From contig JANYGY010000179.1 of assembly GCA_025362255.1 (NCBI GenBank), positions 1 to 15,141 on the forward strand: a stretch of 15,141 nucleotides of DNA. The letters run 5' to 3'. Made by a program: the position numbers and the translations under genes. Position 1 is the first letter of the stretch. The number at the start of each line of letters is the position of its first letter. The DNA comes from Planctomycetales bacterium. GTDB taxonomy: Bacteria > Planctomycetota > UBA11346. The notes beneath the pieces are model-generated. The model did no database searches and was not told where the DNA came from. It saw nothing but the letters and a program-made list of their open reading frames with translations. Of the stretch, positions 7,650 through 15,065 are shown piece by piece.

Positions 7650-9152
7650 ATGCCTGAGACCCTTCTCGTCGTCGATGACGAACCCGCCATCCGCACCGCG
7701 ATCGCCAAGGCGTTTCCCGATCTGACGGTGCTGCAGGCCGCCAGCGGCGAGCAGGCGCTGCTGGCAATGCGCGATGGCTATCCCGACCTGACGATCCTGG
7801 ATCAGAAGCTGCCGGATTGCACCGGACTGGATCTGGTGGCCAAGTTGCGCGCCATCGATCCCGACATGCCGGTGGTGCTGCTCACCGGGCATGGCTCGGT
7901 CGATCTCGCGGTCGAGGCGCTGAAACAGGGCGTCACTGATTTCATCGAGAAACCCTTCAAGCTCGAACGCCTGCGCACCACCGTCGGCCTGCTGCTCGAC
8001 AAGCAGCGCCTTGGTCGGCAGGTCGCGCGTCTGTCGGGCAAAAATCAGGGCCGGCAGTCGATGATCGCGAGCAGCGGCGCGATGAAGCAGGTCCTGGGCA
8101 TGATCAAACGGGTGGCCGCGGTGCCGTCGACCACGGTGCTGATCCAAGGCGAGAGCGGCGTCGGCAAAGAGCTGGTCGCGCGCGCCATCCACGAGCGTTC
8201 GGCGCGCGCCGGCAAGCAGTTCATCGCGATCAACTGCGCGGCGCTGTCCGAGCATCTGCTCGAAGCCGAACTGTTCGGCTATGAACGCGGCGCCTTCACC
8301 GGTGCCGACGTCAAAGGCAAAGCCGGATTGTTCGAAGTCGCCGACGGCGGCACGATCTTTCTCGATGAAGTCGGCGAGATGCCGCTGACCTTGCAGACCA
8401 AGCTGCTGCGCGCGCTGCAAGAGCGGCGCTTTCGCCGGGTCGGCGGCCTGATCGATGTCGAGGTTGATGTGCGGGTGGTGGCAGCGACCAACCGCGACCT
8501 GCGCGCCGAAGTCATCGCCGGACGCTTTCGCCAAGATCTGTATTTCCGTCTGCGGGTGGTGCCGATCCCGGTGCCGGCGTTGCGCGAGCGTCCTGACGAC
8601 ATCCTGCCGTTGGCCGATCATCTGATCAAACGCCTGACGGTTGAACTGGGCCGTCCCGGCCTGTCGTTGTCGGACGAGGCGCGGGCGGCGATGCGCACCT
8701 ATGTCTGGCCCGGCAATGTCCGCGAGCTGGCCAATGCGATCGAACGCGCGGTGATCGGGGCCGAAGGTCAGACCATCCTCGCCGCCGATCTGGTGCTCGA
8801 CGAGGAACTCTTCCAACCGGTTCATGATCAGGCGGCGGGCCTGCGTCCGGCCCCGGCCGGACCTGGCTCTTCACCAAACAGCTCGCAACCGAACAGCAAC
8901 TTTCCCCTCACTCCGGCCAGCCGTACGCCGGACGTGCCGCGGGGCACCTTGCTGATTCCTCCGGGTGAACGTGATCTGGCGCGGATCGAGGCCCAGATCA
9001 TCCGCGCCGTTCTGCACGAAACCGGCAATCAGAAATCGAAGGCCGCCGAACAGCTCGGGATCAATCGCACGACGTTGTACAACAAGCTGAAGGAACTCGG
9101 TCTGGGTGCGGCGGACGTTTCCGAAGATCGTGCGGCAGGCTCACTGACCTGA
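7650..9152 (+). CDS. NtrC-family sigma-54-dependent response regulator
   Basis: A 500-residue cytoplasmic transcription activator. Receiver domain 1-115: Asp9, Asp10, phospho-acceptor Asp51 (LTILDQKLPD), Thr79 and Lys101. AAA+ domain about 135-375: Walker A GESGVGKE (167-174), the sigma-54 contact loop GAFTGA (214-219), Walker B GGTIFLDE (233-240) and WPGNVREL (353-360). A Fis-type helix-turn-helix ends the protein (about 445-483, 'KSKAAEQLGINRTTLYNKLK'). Between the last two lies a loose Pro/Ser/Asn-rich linker of about 50 residues (390-440). With GAFTGA intact it should activate sigma-54 RNA polymerase by ATP hydrolysis. GGTGAG, 5 bases before the ATG, supports this start. Its 3' end overlaps the convergent gene by 12 bases. 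The target genes and cognate histidine kinase are not visible. Confidence 0.95.
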   Translation: MPETLLVVDDEPAIRTAIAKAFPDLTVLQAASGEQALLAMRDGYPDLTILDQKLPDCTGLDLVAKLRAIDPDMPVVLLTGHGSVDLAVEALKQGVTDFIEKPFKLERLRTTVGLLLDKQRLGRQVARLSGKNQGRQSMIASSGAMKQVLGMIKRVAAVPSTTVLIQGESGVGKELVARAIHERSARAGKQFIAINCAALSEHLLEAELFGYERGAFTGADVKGKAGLFEVADGGTIFLDEVGEMPLTLQTKLLRALQERRFRRVGGLIDVEVDVRVVAATNRDLRAEVIAGRFRQDLYFRLRVVPIPVPALRERPDDILPLADHLIKRLTVELGRPGLSLSDEARAAMRTYVWPGNVRELANAIERAVIGAEGQTILAADLVLDEELFQPVHDQAAGLRPAPAGPGSSPNSSQPNSNFPLTPASRTPDVPRGTLLIPPGERDLARIEAQIIRAVLHETGNQKSKAAEQLGINRTTLYNKLKELGLGAADVSEDRAAGSLT

Positions 9153-10037
9153 CGGTGGGGCCGCTTGATTCGGAATCTGGGCGATCTGCCAGGTCACGAT
9201 GTGCTGTTGCGTCACCGGCTGGGTCAGGGCGTTGATGGTCAACGCAAAGCGCAAGTGACCTCCGGCGGTACCCGGCCAGCCGCTGGCGGTCACCTTCAAT
9301 TCGCCATCGCCGGTGACGGCGGACACCGCCGCGGTTACCGCGGTCGGTTCCTTGGCCAACACCGCCGTGCCGCCGACCTCGCCCTGCAGGGTGTAGGTCT
9401 GGCCTTTCCAGATCCGATTGAGGGTGCCGGTCAAAGGCTCGCCCAAGGCCACCGGTTGGGGCGTGAACGCCGGCAGAGCCAGCGTCTGCGACCAGATGCG
9501 CGACAGGTTGGCGTCGCCGTACAGCTGCTGCGCCTGCGCCGCCATCGGAGACGGCGCGGTCGGATCCATCAGGTTCGGGGCGCGCTTGGCGATGGCGTCA
9601 GCGATCACCGCGCCGCCGCTGACCCGAGTCGCGCCGGTCAGCTGATCGATGCGCAGTGTCAAGGTCACGCCGTCGAGCGCTTTGAGATGTCCAAGCAACG
9701 GATCCGACACCGATGGATCCGTCGACATGCGCAGCGAACTGTCGAACCGATGGTCAGAGCCGGGTCCCTGATGTTTGGCGATGACCCGCAGGATGGTCGC
9801 CTCGACGGTCGCCGTGCTGCCGTCGATGGCGATGCATTTCCACGCCTGCAGGGTCGCCACCGAACTGGTGAAGGCCAAGTGATCGCCCGCGGAATCCCAG
9901 GCGACTTCTTGTTTGGTCTCGACCAGATATTGCTGGACGACACCGATCGTGAAATGGTATTCGACGGCGCTCAGCGACAGACCGACGCAGCTTCCCCCCA
10001 TGAGCCCCAGGGTGGGCATGAGCATGAGCCAGCGCAT
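9141..10037 (-). CDS. Exported protein of unknown function (DUF6263-like?)
   Basis: A 298-residue protein with an N-terminal hydrophobic signal (MRWLMLMPTLGLMGGSCVGL) and likely cleavage after LSA. The body is almost all beta strands, with repeated phrases such as 'YHFTIGVVQQYLVETKQEV', 'ATVEATILRVIAKHQGPGSD' and 'VTLTLRIDQLTGATRVSGG'. This layout (strand pair, 'tv..ti.ri', a stretch on the default value, then 'l.ld..G.v..v.G') resembles the DUF6263 family of exported proteins, but that is a by-eye match. It is coupled to ispA: its ATG shares one base with the ispA stop (TGATG). It has no evident link to isoprenoid synthesis. Its 3' end overlaps the NtrC-type gene by 12 bases, so the two convergent transcripts must overlap. 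Confidence 0.75.
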   Translation of the reverse strand: MRWLMLMPTLGLMGGSCVGLSLSAVEYHFTIGVVQQYLVETKQEVAWDSAGDHLAFTSSVATLQAWKCIAIDGSTATVEATILRVIAKHQGPGSDHRFDSSLRMSTDPSVSDPLLGHLKALDGVTLTLRIDQLTGATRVSGGAVIADAIAKRAPNLMDPTAPSPMAAQAQQLYGDANLSRIWSQTLALPAFTPQPVALGEPLTGTLNRIWKGQTYTLQGEVGGTAVLAKEPTAVTAAVSAVTGDGELKVTASGWPGTAGGHLRFALTINALTQPVTQQHIVTWQIAQIPNQAAPPSGQ

Positions 10038-10987
10038 CAGTGATTCCGTTCGACGATGAAGTGGCCCAAGGCGGCCAGGGGTGACGCCGCGGCGCCGAAT
10101 TCGGCAAGCGCAGCAAATGCCGCTGCGGCGCGCAGCTGGGCCTGGGCGCGGGCCGCGGCCAAGCCATAGACCGCGACGTAGGTCAGCTTGCCTTGCGCTG
10201 CATCCTTGCCTGGAGTCTTGCCCAGGGTCGCCGCGTCAGCGGTGGCGTCGAGCACGTCGTCAGCGATCTGGAAGGCCAGGCCGATGTCCTCGCCGAAGCG
10301 CTCAAGCGCGGCGCGTTGGCTGCTGGTGGCGCCGCCGGCGATCGCCCCGAGCGCACAACTGGCGCGGATGAGGGCGGCGGTTTTGCCGCGATGGATGCGC
10401 TCCAGCCGAGCCGCGCACGCCGGTGAATCGTCGATCGCGGCCCCCTCGGCATCGAGATCATCCTGCTGGCCACCGACCACGCCGCGCGATCCGGCGGCGC
10501 GCGCGAGCACGGTCACGGCCTCGGCTCCGAGTGCGGCAGCGCATTCGAACGCCAGGGTCTGCAAGGCGTCACCGGCGAGGATCGCGGTGGCCTCGTCGAA
10601 GGCCTTATGACAGGTCGGCCGGCCCCGGCGCAGGTCATCGTCATCCATCGCCGGCAGATCGTCATGCACCAAGGTGTAGGTGTGCAGGACTTCCACCGCG
10701 GCGAGCGCGGCGGCGAGCTTGGCGGCGAGCTTGGGAGAGCTGCGAACGTCAGCCGCGTCAGCCGGCACGGTCGCGCCCATCACTGCCCGACAGGCCGCCA
10801 GGACCAGCGCCGGGCGCAGGCGTTTGCCACCGGCGAACACGCTGTAGCGCATCGCTTGATGCAGGCGCGTGGGGGCCTCATCGGCCGGCGGCAGCCATTG
10901 CTCCAAAGCTGCGTCAGCAAGACGCACGGCCTCGGCCAGCAACTGGTCGGCGATTGGTTTGGCGGGAGTCGGCTGCACGCTCGTCAT
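10037..10987 (-). CDS. ispA: Polyprenyl synthetase, probable farnesyl diphosphate synthase
   Basis: Condenses isopentenyl diphosphate with allylic diphosphates to make C15 (or C20) prenyl diphosphates for quinones, lipid carriers and other isoprenoids; a soluble cytoplasmic enzyme. At 316 residues it is slightly longer than typical IspA. Visible motifs: GGKRLRP (53-59), first Asp-rich motif DDLPAMD (109-115) followed by DDDLRRG, GDALQTLAFE (139-148), GKT (201-203) and second Asp-rich motif DDVLD (243-247). The two-residue insertion in the first motif and Tyr/Thr at -5/-4 match bacterial IspA, though geranylgeranyl synthases of this type look alike. dxs and xseB, the common neighbours, are absent. 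It is first in a two-gene leftward operon and divergent from the gene at 11074. Confidence 0.93.
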   Translation of the reverse strand: MTSVQPTPAKPIADQLLAEAVRLADAALEQWLPPADEAPTRLHQAMRYSVFAGGKRLRPALVLAACRAVMGATVPADAADVRSSPKLAAKLAAALAAVEVLHTYTLVHDDLPAMDDDDLRRGRPTCHKAFDEATAILAGDALQTLAFECAAALGAEAVTVLARAAGSRGVVGGQQDDLDAEGAAIDDSPACAARLERIHRGKTAALIRASCALGAIAGGATSSQRAALERFGEDIGLAFQIADDVLDATADAATLGKTPGKDAAQGKLTYVAVYGLAAARAQAQLRAAAAFAALAEFGAAASPLAALGHFIVERNH

Positions 10988-11039
10988 GAGACTGTGGACC
11001 TATCGCACGGCTGACGGAAGCCAACGAACCACCACCGCC

Positions 11040-11059
11040 GTCCACTACGGTCCACTAGG
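11040..11059. repeat. Tandem 10-bp repeat before gene 11074
   Basis: GTCCACTACG is followed directly by GTCCACTAGG (9 of 10 identical), in the 86-base gap between ispA and the divergent gene at 11074. It ends 14 bases before that ATG. It may be a binding site, but may be chance. Confidence 0.4.
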
Positions 11060-11073
11060 GATAGACCACTGCC

Positions 11074-11928
11074 ATGAACGAACTCCTTCTCGTCCTGCTG
11101 CTGATTTCCGACCCCAGCGCCCGCCCGGCGGCCGACGCAGTGGCGCAACGGATCACTGACCAGGCCGGCGTTCAGGTGCGCGTGGTGATCGGCCCCGACG
11201 CGCTGGCTGAATTGAAAAAACACGACGTCACCGACGGTGATCTGACCACCCAGGCGGCGGTCGGCATCGCCTTGACCAATACCGATCACAAACTCGCGAT
11301 CGTGCATCTCGATCGCGAAGAGCGCGGCGGCAACGTGGTCATCCACACCACCGTCTGGAGCCTCGGCCATCGCGAGCAGCACGTCGCCATTGCCGGAATT
11401 CCACGACGTGGGGCTGGGGAAACGAAGCCAGTGGAGGCGAAACCCGTGGAGGCGAAGCCCGTCGATGGGAAGCCAGTGGAGGCGAAAACAGCAGAGGCAA
11501 AGCCAGCCGAGACAGCGAAGCCGGTCAACACCTCGAACGATCCCTTGGACAGCGTCGGACGTGGCGTGATCGGGATCCTTGCGCCGTGGTTGGCCGCTGC
11601 CGGTGGAACCCCAGCCGCCGCCATCGAGGGACGCTTGGCTGGTTTGGCTGACAAACTCGAATGGAAGACCATCCTCAGCTTGACCGACGATGTGGCCAAG
11701 CCCTCCGCCCGGCAGCGCTATTACCGAGTGCTCGCCCTGGTGCGCAGCGATCGCCCTGCCGATGCCGAAAAAGCTTTTCAAGAATTCAAAGCCGCGCAGC
11801 CGACCCATGTCTTGCTGACCGCCCTCGACGACCTGCTGCACCCGACACCCAAGGCCGCGGGCAACACTGTAGGCCCTGACATCAACAACGATCCCGCGAC
11901 AGACGACGGCTCCAACACCTTGCGTTAG
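11074..11928 (+). CDS. Unrecognised protein with KPVEA repeat linker
   Basis: A 284-residue protein I do not recognise. The N-terminal part (1-110) alternates strands and helices: 'MNELLLVLLLISDPSARPAA', then 'GVQVRVVIGPDALAELKKHD', then strands 'KLAIVHLDRE' and 'NVVIHTTVWSLG'. The first hydrophobic stretch could be a buried beta strand or a short signal. Residues 118-147 are six copies of a 5-residue unit close to KPVEA (bases 11425-11514), a flexible charged linker. Residues about 165-265 are helical, with 'YYRVLALVRSDRPADAEKAFQEF' resembling a TPR-like helical pair. The Pro/Asp/Asn-rich tail is probably disordered. It is divergent from ispA, and its stop lies 1 base from the stop of the convergent permease gene, leaving no space for a terminator. 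Confidence 0.7.
   Translation: MNELLLVLLLISDPSARPAADAVAQRITDQAGVQVRVVIGPDALAELKKHDVTDGDLTTQAAVGIALTNTDHKLAIVHLDREERGGNVVIHTTVWSLGHREQHVAIAGIPRRGAGETKPVEAKPVEAKPVDGKPVEAKTAEAKPAETAKPVNTSNDPLDSVGRGVIGILAPWLAAAGGTPAAAIEGRLAGLADKLEWKTILSLTDDVAKPSARQRYYRVLALVRSDRPADAEKAFQEFKAAQPTHVLLTALDDLLHPTPKAAGNTVGPDINNDPATDDGSNTLR
11425..11514 (+). repeat. Six-unit 15-bp in-frame tandem repeat
   Basis: Six 15-base units starting near AAGCCAGTGGAGGCG encode KPVEA, KPVEA, KPVDG, KPVEA, KTAEA and KPAET. Two units differ by only three bases and others have drifted, so the array is old but probably arose by slippage. It encodes a Lys/Pro/Glu linker. Confidence 0.85.
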
Positions 11929-11929
11929 G

Positions 11930-12862
11930 TCAGCGCGTGCGCGGGTCCAACCAAGCGAGCGTGAGATCGGCCAGCAGATTGAATCCCACCAGCACGGCGG
12001 TGTAGAGCAGGGCGGCGCCGCTGACCACGGTCCAGTCCTGGGCCAAGGTGCCTTGGACGAAATAAAATCCGAGTCCGGGCAGGGCGAAGAGCGCCTCGAC
12101 CACCAGCGAACCGGTGAGCACAGCTGCCGCCGCCTGGGCAATGTACGCGACCACCGGCCCGGCTGCCGGGCGCAGCGCATGGTCGAACTCCACGCGGGCC
12201 TCGCTCGCACCTTTGGCGCGGGCGGTGCGCACGAAATCGAGCGCCAGTTCCTCAACCAAGCTGGCCCGGGTCAGGCGGGCGATCGCTGCCGCTAACGGCA
12301 GGCCCAGGGTGAGCACCGGCAATATTAATCCCAACGGCGTGTCCAAGCCGCCCGCCGGAAGCCAGTGCCAGGAGAGGCTCAACAACAGCAGCAACCCGGT
12401 GCCGAACACGAAATCAGGCAGCGAGATGCTGATCGTCGCCAGCAGACGGATCAGGCTGTCGCGTCGCCCTCCGCCAAGCACGCGACTGCGCGCCGCGATG
12501 AGTCCCGCCCAACCGCCCAGCACCATGCCGACCAGCAGCGCGCCGCAGCCGATGCCGACCGATACCGGCAGGGCAGCGACCAGCAGATCGACCACCGGCT
12601 GACCGCGGGCGAGCTTGAGCGACAACCCGAAGTCCCCGGTCAATCGCGCCCCGATCTCACTCGCGTATTGGTGCAGGAAACTGCCGCCATGGCCGTACAG
12701 CGCCTGCATCCGCGCGACTGCCTCGGGGGGCAACGCCTTGTCGCCCGCCAGATCCGCCCATGGATCCCCGGGGTGCAACCGCAAGGCGACGAACACCGCG
12801 AGATGGGTCAGCCCCAACACCAGCAAGCCATCGAGCAGTCGACGAAGGAAAACAAAAGGCAT
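11930..12862 (-). CDS. DppB/OppB-type ABC transporter permease
   Basis: A 310-residue inner-membrane protein, half of the channel of a peptide- or nickel-type ABC importer. The N-terminus FLRRLLDGLLVLGLTHLAVF is the first membrane helix, followed by the family's PGDP motif (31-34) and DFGLSL (77-82). Further helices lie at about 97-123, 140-165, 178-198, 240-262 and 280-303. The EAA loop that contacts the ATPase, 'ARAKGASEARVEFDHALRP', is at 214-232, and the end LDPRTR is typical. An in-frame TGA two codons before the ATG makes this start firm. The usual partners (second permease DppC, ATPases DppD/F, binding protein DppA) are all missing from both sides. The substrate is unknown. Confidence 0.9.
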   Translation of the reverse strand: MPFVFLRRLLDGLLVLGLTHLAVFVALRLHPGDPWADLAGDKALPPEAVARMQALYGHGGSFLHQYASEIGARLTGDFGLSLKLARGQPVVDLLVAALPVSVGIGCGALLVGMVLGGWAGLIAARSRVLGGGRRDSLIRLLATISISLPDFVFGTGLLLLLSLSWHWLPAGGLDTPLGLILPVLTLGLPLAAAIARLTRASLVEELALDFVRTARAKGASEARVEFDHALRPAAGPVVAYIAQAAAAVLTGSLVVEALFALPGLGFYFVQGTLAQDWTVVSGAALLYTAVLVGFNLLADLTLAWLDPRTR

Positions 12863-12982
12863 GGACGATCAGGGTGATTTCAAAACGAGGCGTGCCACCA
12901 GGTCGAACGGAACCAGCGAACGCGTGATAGCACCAAACCCCCGAATCAGCAACGTCGTGGCTGGCGCGCACGGCTTCCACTT

Positions 12983-13008
12983 CAGTAAGTCTGTCAGTAA
13001 GTCTGTCA
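12983..13008. repeat. Tandem 12-bp direct repeat before nnr
   Basis: CAGTAAGTCTGT occurs twice in immediate tandem, with a following CA beginning a third copy. It lies 30-55 bases before the nnr start in the divergent gap between the permease gene and nnr. Exact tandem 12-base units, about one helical turn apart, could be an operator; slippage is also possible. Confidence 0.75.
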
Positions 13009-13037
13009 CCTCGTCCTCATTCGCAGCTGATCCCACC

Positions 13038-14483
13038 ATGTTGCCCACACCCGTTTGTCCGCTGAGCGAAACTGCGTTGATCGACGAGGCCGCCCAGGCG
13101 CTCGGCCAGGACCTTGGCGAATTGATGGAGCGCGCGGGCCAAGCGATCGCCCGCGAAGCCGAACGCCTGGCTCCCCGCGGGACGATCCTGGTCGCCTGCG
13201 GCTCGGGCAATAACGGCGGCGATGGCTACGTCGCCGCGCGCCTGCTCGCCGAAGCGGGCCGCAGGGTGATCGTGTGGCCGGTGCTCAAGCCGACGAGCAC
13301 CCTGGGCGATCGTGAAGCCCGTCGGTTGCCGGAATCCGTGGTCCAGGTGACCGCGATTCCGCTTGAACCGGTGGCGCTGATCGTCGACGCGATCCTCGGC
13401 GCTGGAGTCCGCGGCAAACCACGTGAGCCGGTCGCCGGGGCGTTGCTCGCTCTCAGCGCATTGGCCAAAAACGGAGCCGCGGTGTTGGCGGTGGATGTGC
13501 CCAGCGGCCTGGGGACCGAACTGGTCCTGCCCGCGACCCGCACGGTGTGCCTGCAGGTGGCCAAGGCCGAATTGCTGAAGGCCACCGGCGTCGGCGAATT
13601 CATCACCGTCGACATCGGCGTGTTGCCGGCGGCCTATCTCGAGGTCCAGCCGGCATGCATGCGGCGATTTCCCCTATTGAAAAAGGACGGCCATAAAGGC
13701 ACCCATGGCGAGCTGCTGGTGATCGGCGGCGGACGCTTTCCCGGGGCGTTGGAATTCGCCTGCCGCGCCGGAGTCCTCACCGGCTGTGATCTGGTGCGCG
13801 CCTGGACCGCGGGTGACGCCGCCTTGCCGCCGACCGTGGTGGTCCACCGCCAACCCGGCGATTCGTTGACCCCGGAAGATCCCGAAGATCTCACACCGCA
13901 GCTGGTCCGCGCCAGTTGCGTACTGATCGGCCCGGGCCTTGGTCGCGAAGAAAGCGCCCATGACGCCGCACGCCAAGCTTTTAGTTTAGCGACCGAGATG
14001 GGCGTGCCGGTGGTCCTCGATGCTGACGGCATCACTGCCTGCGCTGAGATGGTGCGCGCCCTGCCGGACAGCGACAACCGCCTGCTGCTCACACCGCACG
14101 CGGGCGAAGCGCGAACCCTGTTCGGCAAGGCTCCCGGCGAAGCGGTGACCCATGCGTTCGCGCGCCGAGATCGGGTGATCCTCGCCAAAGGGCCAGTCGA
14201 TCTGATCTCCGATGGCTGGCGCTGGCAGAAGAATCCGCGCGGCAATCCGCGCATGGCGGTGGGTGGCACTGGCGACGTGCTCGCCGGTCTCGCCGCCGGC
14301 CTGATGGCGCGCGGCGCCCCGCCGTTCGACGCCGCGCGCATGGCGGTGCTGTGGCTGACCACCTGCGCTGATGAGCTGTGGCTCGATCAGGGGCCCTGTT
14401 ACGACACCCTCACGGTGCTCGCCCATCTGCCGGCAACCTTGCGTACGTATTTGACCGGCTTGGACCTATGGCCTCCGGTCTAG
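13038..14483 (+). CDS. nnr: Bifunctional NAD(P)H-hydrate epimerase/dehydratase
   Basis: Repairs NAD(P)H damaged by hydration: the N-terminal domain interconverts the R and S epimers, and the C-terminal domain dehydrates S-NAD(P)HX with ADP or ATP. The product is 481 residues from ATG 13038. The frame is open further upstream, but that part is not conserved-looking and overlaps the permease gene, so I chose this start; no Shine-Dalgarno site is visible. N-domain (YjeF_N): GSGNNGGDGY (55-64), DAILGAG (117-123) and DVPSGL (153-158). C-domain: KGTHGELLVIGG (220-231), IGPGLG (297-302), LDAD (327-330), LTPHAGE (351-357) and GGTGDVLAG (409-417) with catalytic Asp413. All key motifs are intact. It is divergent from the permease gene. 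Confidence 0.95.
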   Translation: MLPTPVCPLSETALIDEAAQALGQDLGELMERAGQAIAREAERLAPRGTILVACGSGNNGGDGYVAARLLAEAGRRVIVWPVLKPTSTLGDREARRLPESVVQVTAIPLEPVALIVDAILGAGVRGKPREPVAGALLALSALAKNGAAVLAVDVPSGLGTELVLPATRTVCLQVAKAELLKATGVGEFITVDIGVLPAAYLEVQPACMRRFPLLKKDGHKGTHGELLVIGGGRFPGALEFACRAGVLTGCDLVRAWTAGDAALPPTVVVHRQPGDSLTPEDPEDLTPQLVRASCVLIGPGLGREESAHDAARQAFSLATEMGVPVVLDADGITACAEMVRALPDSDNRLLLTPHAGEARTLFGKAPGEAVTHAFARRDRVILAKGPVDLISDGWRWQKNPRGNPRMAVGGTGDVLAGLAAGLMARGAPPFDAARMAVLWLTTCADELWLDQGPCYDTLTVLAHLPATLRTYLTGLDLWPPV

Positions 14484-14489
14484 CTCGCT

Positions 14490-14521
14490 GATGAGTCATC
14501 GGCTCTGACGCATGACTAATC
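14490..14521. terminator. Possible hairpin after nnr
   Basis: GAT-g-AGTCAT and ATGACT-a-ATC form a 9-bp stem with one mismatch around a 12-base loop, starting 7 bases after the nnr stop. There is no T-tract. Termination is plausible from position only. Confidence 0.3.
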
Positions 14522-14608
14522 CGTCCAAGGTCGACATTGTACACCAGCGCCACCGATGCCCCGACTTGCGCAGAATGATTTCCTGGTTCATGCTTTGATC
14601 CATAACGT

Positions 14609-14908
14609 ATGGACTACGCCGTCGCCGCCCTGCTGATCCTGATCGCGCTCACCATTGCCGGACGCCTGGCCAGCCGACGGTTTCGCCCAGCTACCTTTCC
14701 CGCAAGCGAGCTGCTGCGTCGCGATCCACCCGTGCTCGTCTCAACACCGGTAGAGAGTCGACCAGCCACCCAGGGCATCACGATCAAATTACAGGTCATC
14801 CCCGGCGCACCCAACACGGATCCGCCCACCGACCGCCATGTCACTGATCGTGGGACGGCGACCATCCGCCGTCGCACGGGTCGCCGGCGCTCGACGACCT
14901 CAGTCTAA
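14609..14908 (+). CDS. Possible small membrane protein
   Basis: A 99-residue frame that I do not recognise. Residues 2-18 (DYAVAALLILIALTIAG) form one convincing membrane helix followed by positive charges (RLASRRFR), as in a single-pass protein with a cytoplasmic tail. The middle has a short strand pattern (GITIKLQVIPG), and the tail is very Arg/Thr-rich (TIRRRTGRRRSTTSV). There is no clear ribosome site. The ATG lies in a small inverted repeat, CCATA-acg-TATGG (14600-14612). The opposite strand also has an 87-codon frame here, so coding is uncertain, but the hydrophobic start in the plus frame makes this the better choice. Confidence 0.45.
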   Translation: MDYAVAALLILIALTIAGRLASRRFRPATFPASELLRRDPPVLVSTPVESRPATQGITIKLQVIPGAPNTDPPTDRHVTDRGTATIRRRTGRRRSTTSV

Positions 14909-15065
14909 GCATTCGTCAGGCGACCTTGGCCAACGGCCGCGGAATCTGTCGGAGATAGGCGCCCAAGAGCAATGGCGTAGAGCAACGTCCTCACGTGGGC
15001 CAAAGTCCGGGCCACATTCGCGTCATCGCTCCCGCATTTTTTACAAGGGTCGAGGAGTCTGCGTC
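14909..15065. other. No supported gene
   Basis: No frame with a credible start crosses this stretch. On the minus strand an open frame without a good start encodes 'NVARTLAHVRTLLYAIALGR' (about 15021-14962), preceded by CKKCG. The tail pattern vaguely recalls transposase C-termini, but no family can be named. Confidence 0.4.

Noticed and set aside
7564..7730. Short frame starting ATG 7564 between the receiver and NtrC-type genes
   Set aside because: It runs out of frame into the NtrC-type gene, which has its own ribosome site, and has no domain or Shine-Dalgarno support.
7614..8825. 403-codon minus-strand frame over the NtrC-type gene
   Set aside because: His/Asp/Gln-rich antisense shadow of a textbook AAA+ sequence.
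10984..12255. 423-codon minus-strand frame over the 11074 gene and permease
   Set aside because: The permease frame is firmly identified, and the antisense translation is repetitive and without a domain.
12891..12897. Sigma-54 -24 element (TGGCACG on the minus strand) before the permease gene
   Set aside because: The -24 part is perfect, but no GC sits at the required -12 distance, so the site is incomplete.
12615..13037. Upstream extension of the nnr frame
   Set aside because: It overlaps the permease coding region, has no domain content and would put 141 extra residues before the YjeF N-domain.
14583..14600. Possible sigma-54 site before 14609 (TGG, 8 bases, TTGA)
   Set aside because: It lacks the conserved GC of the -12 element and the CACG after TGG.
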